This document shows, in pieces, positions 11,798-24,300 of a stretch of 64,000 nt of DNA; the first letter of the stretch is position 1; each line of letters begins with the position of its first letter. The notes below the pieces were generated by a model. That model was not told the origin of the DNA. It saw only the letters and a program-made list of their open reading frames with translations, and ran no database searches. Location: contig JAQGEQ010000263.1 of assembly GCA_034620365.1 (NCBI GenBank), positions 1,488,001-1,552,000 of the forward strand, given 5' to 3'. The stretch comes from Pegea sp. RAD2-039 (taxonomy: Eukaryota > Chordata > Thaliacea > Salpida > Salpidae). A program made the position numbers and the translations under genes.

Positions 11798-12440
11798 TTT
11801 TTTGGAGTATCAACTTATTAAAAATTAAGTTTTACAAATAAAACGCCAGACCTTGTTATGCAAAAAGCAAAGTTGTTGCTAAGCCCAGTCAGAATGGTAA
11901 AGCAAATTTGAATAAAAGTCATTTTAGGACAAGAGCAAAAAGATTAATTAAGATTAAAAATATTTGATAAATAATTGTTTAAGATGTACTGTTCCCGAAT
12001 AAATATTTATCGAAAAATCATATAATAGTTTAATAAGTTTTCTAAACAAATTCGCAACACTAAAAATTATTATTTATTCTTTTAGAGACACTGTATTAAG
12101 GTTATAGAGTTGCTATCAAGGCTTTTACTTGGACGTTTGACAAAGTATAATAACAAATTTATGAGTTTTATTGCTCTCTTAAAGCTATCATTATTAATTT
12201 TTTGTTTCAATTGTTAGTTTGACAAATAAAAATACCTTCAATTTTTTAACTTTTCAAATAAACTCGTACAAATCGAAAATCCTCAATTTAATAATAGTAA
12301 AAATTATTTATTATAAAATTTAGTAACACAGTTAAGTTTTTAAATACTGCGGCTCAAATAATTTTAGAGAAAATATCATTAGGATGTTCGCCTAAATCGA
12401 TTATCTTGCATCTGAAAAGGCTTTTTTGATCATAAACACA

Positions 12441-15400
12441 TCAAACAAAATACACGAAAACACAAATGTTTAAAATAACATTGATAGAAATAGACGAAGC
12501 AGATGAATTCATATCTGGAAGTTTTCTTTCATAATTAGCATCTGAAAATTGATGATTTGAATAATTTGTTTAAGAAATCTTTATTTATTATTTAAGAAAT
12601 AAATAGATCTTTTTTAAATTTTTTTGGTCACCAAAAGTTTGGAGATACAAAAAGATTTAAAAGTCTAAGATCTGATGGCAGAAACCGTTTTGATAAAAAT
12701 GGATTTTTTCGACTTAAATGTAAAAAGAGTGATTTAAAATCTGTTAATTAATAATATAAAAAAGTGTATTTAAAGTTTGTGAGAAACTCGAAAAGGTTTT
12801 GAATCTTGAATTTTTTAACTATTTTTTTGTGATTTACAAGTTAACCACTATTTGATGATAATACCAACCAAAATATGATGTAGATGGACTCCAACCATAT
12901 AATACTTTACCAGTTTGTCCTGGACCATCTTCAACTAACAATTCTACCACAGATAATGTAGAAGTCCTTACAGGTTCCATCTTGCTTCCTGCTCTTCATC
13001 AAATGACTTAAAACTTCATCTTGAAACGGGGTACCTACCGCATTTTCGGGGTTCAAACTTCAAATCATCAATCTCGCTTCCTGGTGGCCAAGTGGATGAA
13101 ATCCTGTAACGTACAAGAGTCTTTGAGAAGATCTTCTGATGTTGTAAAGATATCACTGCACGACTCCACCAGTTTGTTCCAACAAATCCATCTCTGCTGC
13201 TCCTCCAGATGACCTCTTCACTGTAAAAGATCATCATAATCAAGTAAATGGAAGTGAGGGAGAACCTGGAAGAAGCAACGATGGAAACAAATAGTTCCGA
13301 TTGGATTGTACTTCTACGAATCTTGTAAAGAAATTCAAGACAAGATCCTCCTTTGTTTCGATTCACAATAAAAGGAGGAGACATCAAAGAAGAGGAATTT
13401 CTAACCGATTCAGCGCGAAGAACGTATCCTAAAAGAGAAGATCAGTAGATGTTAGAAGTTATTGAAGCTCAAACCATTAGATTTAAACAAATTTTCTTCA
13501 ATTTTCAGACGCTTCCAGCCCTGGAGAGTGAGTCCGCATATAGGATTGATGCCATCATCAAAATCACAACTCAAATCAGCTACAAGAAAAAGTTTCGATG
13601 TAAAAAGTAAATACCTAAAACAGGTAAAAGTACCTTCACAAATAGGAGTTTGTCCCCATGTACCCCATCTATTACATCTCAGCTGAAGTGAGTGTTTAGA
13701 AGTCCCCACAAATTTAAAGCCTTGTTGGCAGGAGTAGCGAGCAATTGAACCATATTTGTTATTGAAGCTGTACGTTACTCTGTCTGCATCTTTTACTTCA
13801 GGTGGGGGACCACAATAGAGCTCTGATAGAAGATTAGAGCTATTGGAGATCTTTAATCTTACGAATCGAATATTTGTAAAACGAGTTTTTGATGTTTAAC
13901 TTGATTGTCTATATCTCTTTTTAGTTTTAATCAAATCAAGACTGCTTATAAATACTCACTTAAATATTTAAATATGAATTCAGAACTTTTTAATTAAAAT
14001 AAACTTTCTTACGTCTACAGGTTACATTTGAAGGGTTCCATTTGACTAAACCATTTTCAAACATGCATATTTGCTTTAATTTTTCTTCATCTAACAATTT
14101 TTCTCCAATATATATTTTGTATCCTTAACTCCAATAAGTAAAAAAATTAAAACTTAAAAATAGGTGAAATTTGCAAAAAAGACTGAGAACAGTTTACTAA
14201 AAATATTTGTCTTAATAAACCATGAAGAGAATAACAGTTTTAAACTTATAAAGCTACTATCAGTTTTTAAAAATATTTCAAATCTTAATTGGGAACCTTT
14301 TTTGCATTTCAATTCAAGGCTGCTACCAAAAGTTAGTTGAGAAATCTTGACAGAACATGAGGTATTTGTGGATATGAGCATTTACGTTTTACACATTCAA
14401 AATAAGGCTTTGTCCATTCAAAACTTTGTTGTTTTATACATTTTGAAAGAACATTTTTAGAAGTTGCCATTTTTATACATTTACGTTTTACACATTCAAA
14501 ATAAGGCTTTGTCCATTCAAAACTTTGCTGTTTTATACATTTTGAAAGAACATTTTTAGAAGTTGCCATTTTTATACTATAGCCTGTAAAACAATTTCGA
14601 TTTAAACATGTAGGTATAAACTCAAAAGCAAAAGTCTATGTAAATGAGTTTTACCTTCAATACAGGCATAAGGTACAAAATATCCTAATGGGTAAGCTGT
14701 TCTCTCTTCTTTTAGAATAGGAACTTTTGTTTCTGAAGCCTTAGGCGGCAAGCATCCTTCTAAAATTGTTTCAATCAGATTAAATAAATTGAATTTTTAC
14801 TAATTCTAATTTACATACTTAAACAGACTGCAGAATCACCAGACCATGTACCATCAGATCCACAGGAGTGTTTGATAGTGTTACCAGATTGAAAATAATA
14901 ACCTTCGATGCATCTATATCTAAATAAAAATTATTTCAATTCCATAATGAAGTTTTGAGTGACAACAATAATTACTCGGCTATTCCTCTATATGAAGCAC
15001 TTATAACTTTTCTGTACCCATTCTTTATTGTTTCAGGAACAGGGCACCTTAAATCTGGCAATAATACTAAATTAAATACAGTTGATATATTTCAAAAAAA
15101 TTATAATTATCATAAGTTATTCATTATAATCATGTAATAACTTTATAAAGTACAAATTCATTTATCATAAAATTGACAGCAGATTATAACAGTTTTACAA
15201 TTATGTTATAATTAGCTTGAATTTGATTGTAAAAATTATTATATTTAGCTTAAATTATTAATAACTAACCAGTATTAATGCAAGATAGTCCACATTTACC
15301 ATCACAATAGCAAACTCTTGAAGCACTTTTACAGACTAAATCATTACAAGAAGGTGGACAAACTTTCCCAGGTATTAGCACATCTAAATCTCTTGTTGGG

Positions 15401-16133
15401 CAATTATATAAATCTACAAAAATATTAAATTCTATTATTGGTTATAGCTTTAGTTAAGCTAATAAAATTTGCAAATCTTATTAGCTTAAACATGTCTTTA
15501 CTACTAATGATGAAGACTAGCTATTAATACTGGATAATGTAAAAATATTTTTCAAAAAATGTTCTTTATTGTTTACAGCTAATTTTATTAAATGTTAAAA
15601 TGTTTAACTTATAAGATGGTATAGCAACTAAACAAATTAAACATTGTATATAATGACTTTACAAAACCAACAATTAAACGAAAAAAGTTACTTTGTGAAG
15701 TATCAGTTTTATAAATTAAAAAAATTATCATTTAAATTACATAGTATTTTTAATGGCATGATTTCTTAGAGACAATTTTTTAATCTATTAAATTGATTTA
15801 CTCTAACTAGATAATGTTTTAGGTGAAATTCATAAAAATTAATTTAAAATTTTTTATTTCTTTGTTAATATCTCATTGAAGACTTGATATTATTTTTTCA
15901 AGTGTGTAATAATTCTTCACAACAAATTATTATTATATAATTAGCCTTAGATAATTGTTTTTGTTGAAAATACTACATGGACCCCTAAGACTGTAATCAA
16001 AGAAAATAATGTTATATAAAATAACAGCTGCCATGAAAAATTAAATTATAATGTAAAACTACTTACCACTATTTTGTGTTGTAACTAAAGCATTGGATAA
16101 TAAGAGATATAAGATAAAATAAATAGTAACCAT
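12441..16133 (-). pseudogene. Sushi/MAM adhesion protein gene with frameshift and internal duplication (possibly a sequencing error)
   Basis: Twelve exons are clear: 16133-16067, 15413-15270, 15054-14976, 14919-14819, 14759-14655, 14583-14297, 14123-14013, 13822-13634, 13579-13475, 13428-13266, 13220-13039, 12988-12838. They encode a signal peptide, a Cys-rich WAP-like module (LVCKSASRVCYCDGKCGLSC), four sushi (CCP) modules, one complete MAM domain (CDFDDGINPICG to DDLKFEPRKC) and the middle of a second MAM. Phases agree everywhere except exon 14583-14297. There sushi 3 needs a +1 shift at about 14355, just after SYPQIPH; without it the frame stops at RFLN. That exon also contains a perfect-length 99-bp tandem repeat. 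Two possible last exons (12740-12632 and 12541-12441, the latter ending in a GPI-anchor-like hydrophobic tail) do not join in frame. Either the gene is decaying or the assembly has single-base errors. Confidence 0.72.
14380..14578 (-). repeat. 99-bp tandem duplication inside a sushi exon
   Basis: Two head-to-tail copies of a 99-bp unit differ by one base (GTTGTTTT versus GCTGTTTT). Each encodes 33 residues, including SKNVLSKCIKQQSFEWTKPY and FECVKRKC, the C-terminal half of the second sushi module. The unit is an exact multiple of three, so the duplication itself keeps the frame. It leaves an extra half-module with two Cys and one Trp, which would not fold as a normal sushi. The near identity points to a recent event or an assembly artefact. 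Confidence 0.85.
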
Positions 16134-17917
16134 GAAAACAGTTTCGTTATATTTGTATAAATTGAAAACTTTGTCGAGACAGTTATTTAATGTTTTAAGT
16201 TCTTTAATGTTGGAATCATATATACATAAACTTCATAATGAAGCTATAAATAAAATACAATTGTAATTGTTTTGATTTAAAGTACTAATTATAACAGATT
16301 GTACTATTTGTACAATTATGTATTTTCTTCAATTATTTACTACATAATATTTATTTTATATAGAGATATTTGGTTGCCTAATTTATCCAACAAGATGTTT
16401 CAAAGGCTTTGTTTAAAAATCTTAGAGTATGCATGACTTCAGAACAAATTTATTCTTTCATTTTAAAGTTTGAAGTATAACAAATTAATTTACAGACGTA
16501 AATACTAATTTGTAGATTTTATAAATGACTTAGCAAAAACGACTTTTGTCTTTAAAATACATATGCGCTTATTCAAAAATATACAAAGATGTTAATATAT
16601 TTTTGGCATATGTATTATACTATCTATCAAGCTTTTGATACTTAAAGTTTTTTGGCAATAAAGTTTTATATTTTTGTTTGATGACAATACAATGCAAAAT
16701 TATTGGAATGATTATTATTAAGGAAAACTATTTAATTTTTTTTTGCAAAATATTAAATGAAACTTAAATAATAAATATATATATAGTACAACTAAGCTCT
16801 GGTTAAAAGCTCAGATTAAAAAAATTCATTAACGGGTACCATAGAAAATATATGCATTTTTTACAATCGCTCGTACAGGTTTAATCACAATGGGGTTTTG
16901 TATTTGTAAAGTCACTTCTTCCTGTATGTTACTTATGTGTATTTATTAATTTTTTAATGAGGTGATTGTTATTATTATGATTAAGGTATTTTTAGATTTA
17001 CAACTATTTAAAGTTGATTTTTTAAGTTTACAGTATTTAGTTAAACGTTTGTAGTTTAGAAAATAAGTAATTAAATTGAAAGCTCTAATGTGTTATATAA
17101 TGTTTAATTTATTAGTAAACTTTGTAAATTTTGCAGTTAATTTTATCAACTATATGTTCAAACTGTTTTTTTTTTGTTCTGTTGTTCTTTTTGTCAATAT
17201 TTTTGTTATGAGGGAAATATTTTAAAGAGTTTTTTTATTATTAAATGACAGTTTTTTTAATTTCATAGTTTTTATTACTAAGTAGTAACACTGGATAAAT
17301 TATAAAATTATTATAGTTTTATTGTAAACAACCTAATTGAATAAGTAATTAAAAATTTGTTTATCTTACTGTTTATATATTATTATATTGGTTATTATTG
17401 TATATGTTATATGAAATGTTTCACTTTTAGATTTCTTACATTATTTTGTTTAAACTGATAAAGTAGTTTTTAAGTGAAGCAAATGTTTTAATGTTGATTT
17501 AATAAACTATAAAGTTTATAAATTAAATTTAAATAATAAAATTATTAAAAATTAATAAAAATGAAATTTATTCATTAATTTTATAAATGTTATAATATAA
17601 TTATAAATTTCTTTTATAAATAAAAGAACCAAATACCATTATGAAAAGAGATTTTCATATAATCCTGGTTTTGTTTAAATTTGTTAAAGCATGGAGTTGT
17701 TCTATAGCTATGTTATAGTTCTATCAAGTAATTACTTTGAATTCTTTCTTTATTTTTGATATTTATATAAAACGCAGGTGTTTCAACTGTTTAAACTTGA
17801 TTTTCAGATGTTTGTTTTTAATAGTTTTTGAGGCTTTTCAATGGTATAATTAAGTCTCTCAATTTTATTTATCCAGTTAGTTTTCATCTTTTTTTTGAAA
17901 CACAAGTTTGAATAAAA
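16134..17917. other. Intergenic AT-rich stretch between divergent genes
   Basis: No coding frame or RNA gene is supported in these 1.8 kb. The sushi/MAM gene (-) and TTC32 (+) diverge from it, so both promoters should lie here. The A/T richness makes TATA-like strings uninformative. Confidence 0.55.
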
Positions 17918-18310
17918 ATGGATTCCATAAATGATTTATTGGAAACTGGTGACAAATTGATGTTTGAAGGAAAATTAAATGAGGCAAAAATTGTTTATGA
18001 TTCCATTATTGATAATAGAAAATTATACAACGAAATTAGTAAGTCAGTCCTTTCCTTAGCCTTGAATAATAGGGGCCAAGTTAAGTATTTTGGTGTTGAA
18101 TTTGATGGTGCAATTGAAGATTATACAAAGTCTCTTGAAATAAAAAAAAGTTGTATTACATTTTATAATAGAGGTCTAATACATTATAGAATGGGAAGAT
18201 ATCAAGAAAGTATTTTTGATTTCCAAAAAGCTTTATTTCTAAATCCTTGTTTTGAAGATACAAAAATTGCCCTCAAAACTGCATTTGTTGATGGCAATAT
18301 GAAAATATAA
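17918..18310 (+). CDS. TTC32: Tetratricopeptide repeat protein 32
   Basis: An intronless frame of 130 residues, near the vertebrate length of about 150. It has three TPR helix-turn-helix units: residues about 5-35 (GDKLMFEGKLNEAKIVYDSII), 48-80 (ALNNRGQVKYFGVEFDGAIEDYTKSLEI) and 84-117 (TFYNRGLIHYRMGRYQESIFDFQKALFLNP). The strings NNRGQxKYF, YNRGL and FLNP-FxD are characteristic of TTC32. TPRs are protein-interaction scaffolds and the role of TTC32 is poorly known. The ATG at 17918 is preceded within 12 bases by a polypyrimidine-AG signal (ACAAG), which might be a splice acceptor. No frame damage. Confidence 0.85.
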   Translation: MDSINDLLETGDKLMFEGKLNEAKIVYDSIIDNRKLYNEISKSVLSLALNNRGQVKYFGVEFDGAIEDYTKSLEIKKSCITFYNRGLIHYRMGRYQESIFDFQKALFLNPCFEDTKIALKTAFVDGNMKI

Positions 18311-18789
18311 ATTAAAGTTTTAATATGAAGTTGTTTTATGCTATATATATACTCAGAAGTTGATTTATATTCATTTGTATATAAAATTTTAGATGAAATT
18401 TGTTATTTTTCAGTTTTTGTCAGCTATATTTTTCAGATTTATATTTTGAAATATTATTTGAAAAATGTTTTATCATGTAGAAAAAAATGCAATTAAACAT
18501 TTATATAATTTTTTTGATATGTTTTCTTGAAAATTTATTAGTTTTTCCAACCTTAGTTATCTTTGCCTTTTTTTCTCGTTTTCATAATTTATTTATTTTA
18601 CTCCATGTATGGCTGTAGATGACAAATTATACAGTTCTTATATCAAACACAAAACAATATGACTGCAGACAGATAATAGAAAAGTTTAAAGTATCATAGT
18701 TTAGTATAAATAGTGTGGAAAAAATGGGAACACCATGGACTATCAGTAAATGTAAGTTATAAATGGAAAAGTTTAAAATAAGTAGAGAA
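18311..18789. other. Intergenic AT-rich stretch
   Basis: 3' flank of TTC32. No gene or RNA signal seen. Confidence 0.55.
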
Positions 18790-20480
18790 GTTAAAGAATC
18801 GGAAGAAGATAGTAAAACGTGGTTACCCTATTGAAAAAGATTTGTTTTATTTTTATTTTTTTTATATTTTGTATGTTTTGAGTTGAGGTATAAAGAAGTT
18901 GACTCTTTTTTGAGATGGATGTATGTGATACAAAGTTTTTTCTATATCTCATTATTTTTGGTCTTAAAAGATTTGAGAATTTGATAGGAAGTATATGAAC
19001 CAACTCTGAAAACAGATTGTTTATGGTGAGTCCTTTTTAAATCATGAAGATGAAGATGCCCAAGTCTTTAAAGATTAGACATTAGACAATTTTATTGTTG
19101 TTTGTCTAAAAGGCTGGTTTATAGTTTGAGGGTTTATTTTTATCAGGTGGAAACATTTGTTTGTAGCTAACTTCAGTTGTATAGATTAAAGACTCTAAAG
19201 AAGGTTCAAAAATCATTACACTTTCAGAACTTTTTAGTGATTAAGAATAGTTTGTAATATCATTGATATAAATAGTGAAGAAAATAGAGTCAACACCTTA
19301 GGAGCACCACTGAAGCTACAAAGAAAAATTAAACCAGAGCTGTTGATGATGGCCTGTTGTTGTCTATCTTCAAGAATTTGTTTGTTTCAAGATGTGAGAG
19401 TAATATCTAAAAGTTTTTTAACATTTATTTATTCATGCATGACTGAGTTACAAATTCAACAGCTCTTATAATGAACCAAACCAACTGTAATCAAGAAAGA
19501 AATAATGGAAAAGTCATAAGTATCACAATTAAAATCATTATATAAAGAATGAGAACATTGTAGAGGTAATGGGAAAATATGAATTATGAATCAAAAATTT
19601 GATATGACAGAATAAAAGAAGAAAGTGAGGGAACTGGCTGTGGTATATATCACTTGTTAACACGCTTAGATTATATTTTAACAAAATCTTAAAAGATTTG
19701 ATAGATTTTGATGTAGTGATGGAATCAGGAAGGGAATTCCAAACCTTGGTTACCCTATTAAAAAAGCTATTACTTCACTGGATGTTATTAAACTTGTTGA
19801 GCGGTTTAATGTTGAATGAAGAGCCTGTGAGCAAGTATAGGAGGTTGTGATCTTTAAAATATTCTATGAATTGAAGATGGCAAAAAATAATAATAAATTA
19901 ATGATTAATTAATGATAAAATTAATTAATTTTTAAATCTTTATTTCACTTTATTTGTTTACATCTAATTATTCATTTGTTTAACGCATGAACTACAGATA
20001 ACATGCATCTCTTATAGCAAACAATATAGGTACAGAAGATCTAAAGTACCACAGTTCAGCATTAGTAGTATAGAAAAATAGCAACACTGCAAAGGCATAA
20101 AAAATTTTGGAATTCAAAAGTAAAATATCAAAAACAGCAGTATCACTTGTCAACAAGATTGCTTTAACTTTGAACTATTTTCACAAGAAATGTCAAAATT
20201 TACTGCAGTGATAAAGTCGATAAAATGTTAGACTGTAGTTCTGAATCAAGGCGTCAATAATGATGGATTTATTATTAATCTTATAAAGGCGGTCTTTGTA
20301 TGGAGAAAAGTGTATGCTACATCTAATGGAAAACTTTTTAGTTAAATATTTTTGAACCGATTCAAGCTTCACGATATTTTTAAGGTGAAGATGCTATACA
20401 GGACAGTTGAACTGTAACTTTGGACAAACGTATGTGGTGTAGAGGTTTCTGTAACTATATACCATGCCTAATAAATCATG
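18790..20480 (-). mobile_element. Several decayed fragments of a non-LTR retrotransposon (RT 3' end)
   Basis: On the minus strand, 19680-19800 translates with few interruptions as NSFFNRVTKVWNSLPDSI followed by KSIKSFK. This is the hallmark C-terminus of CR1/L2/jockey-type reverse transcriptases (F-x-N-R-V-x-x-x-W-N-x-L-P-D). At 20320-20440 the reading CPKLQFNCPV, then LKNIVKLESVQKYLTKK, matches the preceding RT segment, with a stop where the conserved Trp should be. Parts at 18790-19200 and 19320-19660 repeat the same material. Several overlapping truncated insertions of one family are likely. None is intact. Confidence 0.65.
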
Positions 20481-20689
20481 TTTTTTAAAACTGTTGATTT
20501 TAGTGGATATCGACTAGACTTTTTCTAGAAAAATCTGTGGATGATTTTAATTTACAAATATGATTGTAAAAAATGCTATGCAAGCAAAACTACAAGTTTT
20601 TGTTTTACCAATCAAAACTTTGTTCTTAGTTGATTTTGTGATTAATTTCTTATATTTTAAGTATCTATCTATACTTCCTGTTTAATAAA

Positions 20690-21060
20690 CAGACAAGTAC
20701 ATCTTGTAAAAGAAATCTCACCTTGCATTCCTTCGTTTTTGATGAACGAGTTAGACTGAAACATTGATGAGCGAAGACACTGAGTTCTTAGCAGAAAAGC
20801 TTACACATTTCACAACAAGCTCATTTTCTTGCTGCTGTTAGTTGGATTCATTTAAAAGCTTGCCATCGGTTTAAGATACCAACGGTGGTTCATCAGCCTT
20901 TTGATGCTGGTTTATTTAGGTCGTATTGATAAATCTGCGTCATCTCTGCCGGCCTTTTGTGTATAAATCCAATAACATCAAAAGCTTTGTTAACATGTTG
21001 TGGGTTGATCTTTTCTCTATTCACAAAACACTCATCACAATGGTTTGTTGCTTGTAGGGT
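20690..21060. other. GC-richer patch of unknown nature
   Basis: This stretch is visibly less AT-rich than its surroundings (for example CTGCCGGCC at about 20948). It has no long frame on either strand. It may be another old transposon remnant. I could not match it to a known element. Confidence 0.3.
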
Positions 21061-21484
21061 TTTTACACAAAGCAGTATGAACAGAAAGATAATGAAAGGG
21101 TAATAAATATCACAGTTTTATATAATTAATGCAGCAGAGGAATAAGTAATTAAAGTTAATATTACAAGATCAGTGAGCTTTATAAATATAGATTTTTCTA
21201 AACTTGAATGCCATAAAATATTTATATCTGGATTTGTATCTGAAGAAAAGTAGAATAAATTTGTTTATTGAATTTATTATTGTCAGTAAATATTTATACA
21301 ATAATAACTTTATAAAAGAAGTGTTTTAGCTTAAGTTTATATTTTTATTAAAACAGAATTTTATCTTTTTATATCTAAGTATATAATTTTTCTAAAGAGT
21401 CTTTCAACTTATTTGTTATTTTTGACATCTTTATAATCTTTGAAATCTCTTTAGAATTTTCTTTTTTTTTATCAATCTTAAAAA

Positions 21485-22403
21485 ATGGGTGAAAAAGAAT
21501 TTTTAGACATAATTGCTTATTGCTTGATTTGTATATCACCTATCGTGCACTTACTTCTCATCGGTGGAATAAAAGCTCCATATGGAAGATATCAGAGCAA
21601 TAATTTTGGATTTAAAATTGGTCCAAAGAAAGCTTGGTTTTTTCAGGTAACAAAAATTGATTTATTTAGTGCATGGTAACCAATTCAAAAGAATAATAAT
21701 TATTGAAAGAGGCATGTACAATTGATAAATATTTTTATAGGAACTACCTTCTATTGTGATACCTTTCTTATTCGTTCTCATATCTGATAACCGTTTTTCA
21801 ATAACTTCTCAAGTACTATTAGGAGCGTTTATGTTGCATTACTTTAATAGAACATTTATTTATTCATTAAAAATACAAGGAGGAAAACCTACACCAGTAA
21901 CCATTTTTCTTTCAGCATTTATGTTTTGTATTTTCAATGGTTATATGCAGGTAAGTAACTAATTGTTGTCTTAATGATAAACTCGTTCGCTTTTTTAAAG
22001 CTACAATTGTTTAAAGGCTGCATATCTGGTGAGATATGCAAATTATACTAAAGAATGGATGTACAACTGGAATTTCTTAGTTGGTTTATTAGTTTTTACT
22101 TTTGGTATGCGAACTAATATAGTTTGTGATTCAATTTTACGAAATTTGAGGGCACCTGGTGAAACAGGTTATAAAATACCCCAGGGAGATATGTTTAATT
22201 ATCTTACAGCAGCAAACTTATGGGGTGAAGCCTTAGAATGGCTTGGTTGGTCAATTGCTTGTTGGTCTCTCCAATCTTTTGCTTTTGCATTTTTTGCATG
22301 CTTATATTTATCTGGAAGAAGTTATTCCCACCATATTTGGTATAAGAAAAAGTTTGATAATTATCCTAGTCAAAGAAAAATCTTTATTCCATTTTTAATC
22401 TAA
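21485..22403 (+). CDS. Steroid 5-alpha-reductase family protein (SRD5A1-like)
   Basis: Three exons (21485-21646, 21741-21950, 22017-22403), all phase 0, encode 252 residues, close to the 259 of human SRD5A1. Family landmarks are ELPSIVIPF, a HYFNRTFIYSLKIQGGKPTP block, FNGYMQ, then LRAPGETGYKIPQGDMFNYLTAANLWGE, the NADPH/steroid-binding C-terminal core. The end is SGRSYSHHIWYKKKF to KIFIPFLI, including the conserved HHxWY. Five to seven membrane segments are evident, as expected for an ER enzyme. Family members reduce the delta-4,5 double bond of 3-oxo-steroids with NADPH. Whether the substrate here is a steroid or another enone lipid cannot be told. The gene looks intact. Confidence 0.9.
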
Positions 22404-23499
22404 TACAATCCAAATTAACTTGTACAAAATTACCATGGGGAGCTTTTTAGTAATTTCCTACCTGAAATTTATGGGTATGTCAATTTCTTTATAATTTTTT
22501 ATTAATAAGTAAATAATTATTTGTCTGTTCACACCCACATTTATAAAATTATTTTTTTAATAACTTTTCGATTAAATTTATTGTTTGATTTTGTTTATAA
22601 AATAAACTAATTTGCATATTTCTATTAATCGAAATATCTTTATGAAGAATAATTTTTATATAATAATCTTGCCGAAACGCTGATAATTCAAAACAGTTTG
22701 ATTAATTTCTTGATGAAATTTTAGAATTAAATTTGAATTTTAAATTGTGAAAATATAGCCTAGTAGTAGTTTATTGTTATCAAAAACTAGACAAACTGTC
22801 ATAAAAACTTTATGGTTCAAACCATATCTGCTTTTTTACTCTTATGAATTAGACTTTCAATTTTAGTTTTCTTTTATAATTCTTTTCAGTTGCTTAGCCT
22901 TTTTCAGCCTATGAATTTAAATAAATAAATTCAAGATAAGTTATTGTTTTTTCAGTACAAGATTGTGGCACTTCATGTAGTTAGCTTCCTTCAGGTTCAA
23001 ACAATTTTTCGAGAAATGTTGATCGAAAATTTAAATCTCATTTATTGAGTTGAAATTTTAAATGAAGTCTAAAATTTAACTAAAATCTAATTTATCGCAA
23101 ACAATTTATGTTTTAGTTTGTTCATTTAAAAACATTAAAATCTATCAAATGTTACTTTCCTTTATCAATAACAAATGTGGCTGTTCAAGCAGTAAAATTT
23201 AATTTTAGGGAACTTATTTATTAAATCTCCATTTTTTTGATATCAATTTATATAAAAAAATCAGTTTGACTATTTCTAACAAACTTTTATTATTAAAAAC
23301 CAACATTCCTTGTGTAAAGCTATTATAATGGCCTCAAATTATCAACTTTTTTAGCTAACCCACGACAATATGATGGGAGAGAAATTAAAATATATGTATT
23401 ACAGTTAATTGCATAATATTAGAATTAATTAATATTATTTAGATTTGAAAGAATCTAGTTGTGAAAGAAGTTTATCTAGTTCAATGACTTATTTCTATC
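22404..23499. other. Intergenic AT-rich stretch
   Basis: 3' flank of the reductase gene. No gene, RNA or clear transposon remnant seen. Confidence 0.55.
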
Positions 23500-24300
23500 T
23501 CTATGGATTGAAGTGCTGATGTAACTTTTTCCTTGACTCTATGAGGTCGTCAGATTTGTAAGTAGGAATTTTTCAGAGGCATGTTTAAGTCAGGTATACT
23601 AAGATTAAGAATAAAAAATCATGCAAATTAGTAAAAAAATATTGCAGCATTTGTTAGCAGAATGCGTCATATACCTTAAGCAAAATCTTGAGCGAGATTG
23701 CAGCAGGATAGAGTTGAGAAAAATATTTCCAGCTGTAATTAAACTATAAAAAACAAGAAAATAATTGAAACTTAGATACGAAAAACTGACCAATTAAACA
23801 TGAGCGTAAAAGATTTAAGAATTTGGTATAAATCTAGTAATTACGTGGTATGTTTATTTTAAGTCCATAAAGATGCAAATTCCTAAGTATTTTCTGATTG
23901 GGCATTAGGAAATTTTATTGTAAATAAAATGGAAATCCGATCATGTTTGGGCAAAGTTGCATGGATTGTTTATTGATAAATGGACACATTTATTAGTAGC
24001 CAATTTGAGTTCTCTATAGTGAAGCAGTAAGTTAACAGACTCCAAATATAGTTAAAAATAAATTAGGTATCAAAAAGTTTTAACTATAGACCATCAAATT
24101 TCCAAACCCATTTACAGTTAAAGAGTGTGCTGTAAAATCCATGAAATATTAAACTATTTGAGGGTTTTACTAGGATAGAATGTGAAATTGAATAAAGGCT
24201 TTGAAGGTGTCTGTAAAGATGATATAGTATTCAGATAAATTTTTGATTAATTAGAAAACAGGACAACGGATGATTAATAAAGAACCTGTGAGGAAAGAGC
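23500..24300 (-). mobile_element. Probable decayed non-LTR retrotransposon remnant
   Basis: Segments around 23930-24010 and 24180-24310 resemble, by eye, the remnants at 8170-8240 and 19100-19160 (a GTTTATTxxTxxxxGGTGGAAACATTTxxTxGTAGC-like core). They also resemble the phrase near 19840 (GAAGAGCCTGTGAG). Orientation is the same as the other copies. The copy is too worn to show a continuous RT reading. Confidence 0.45.
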
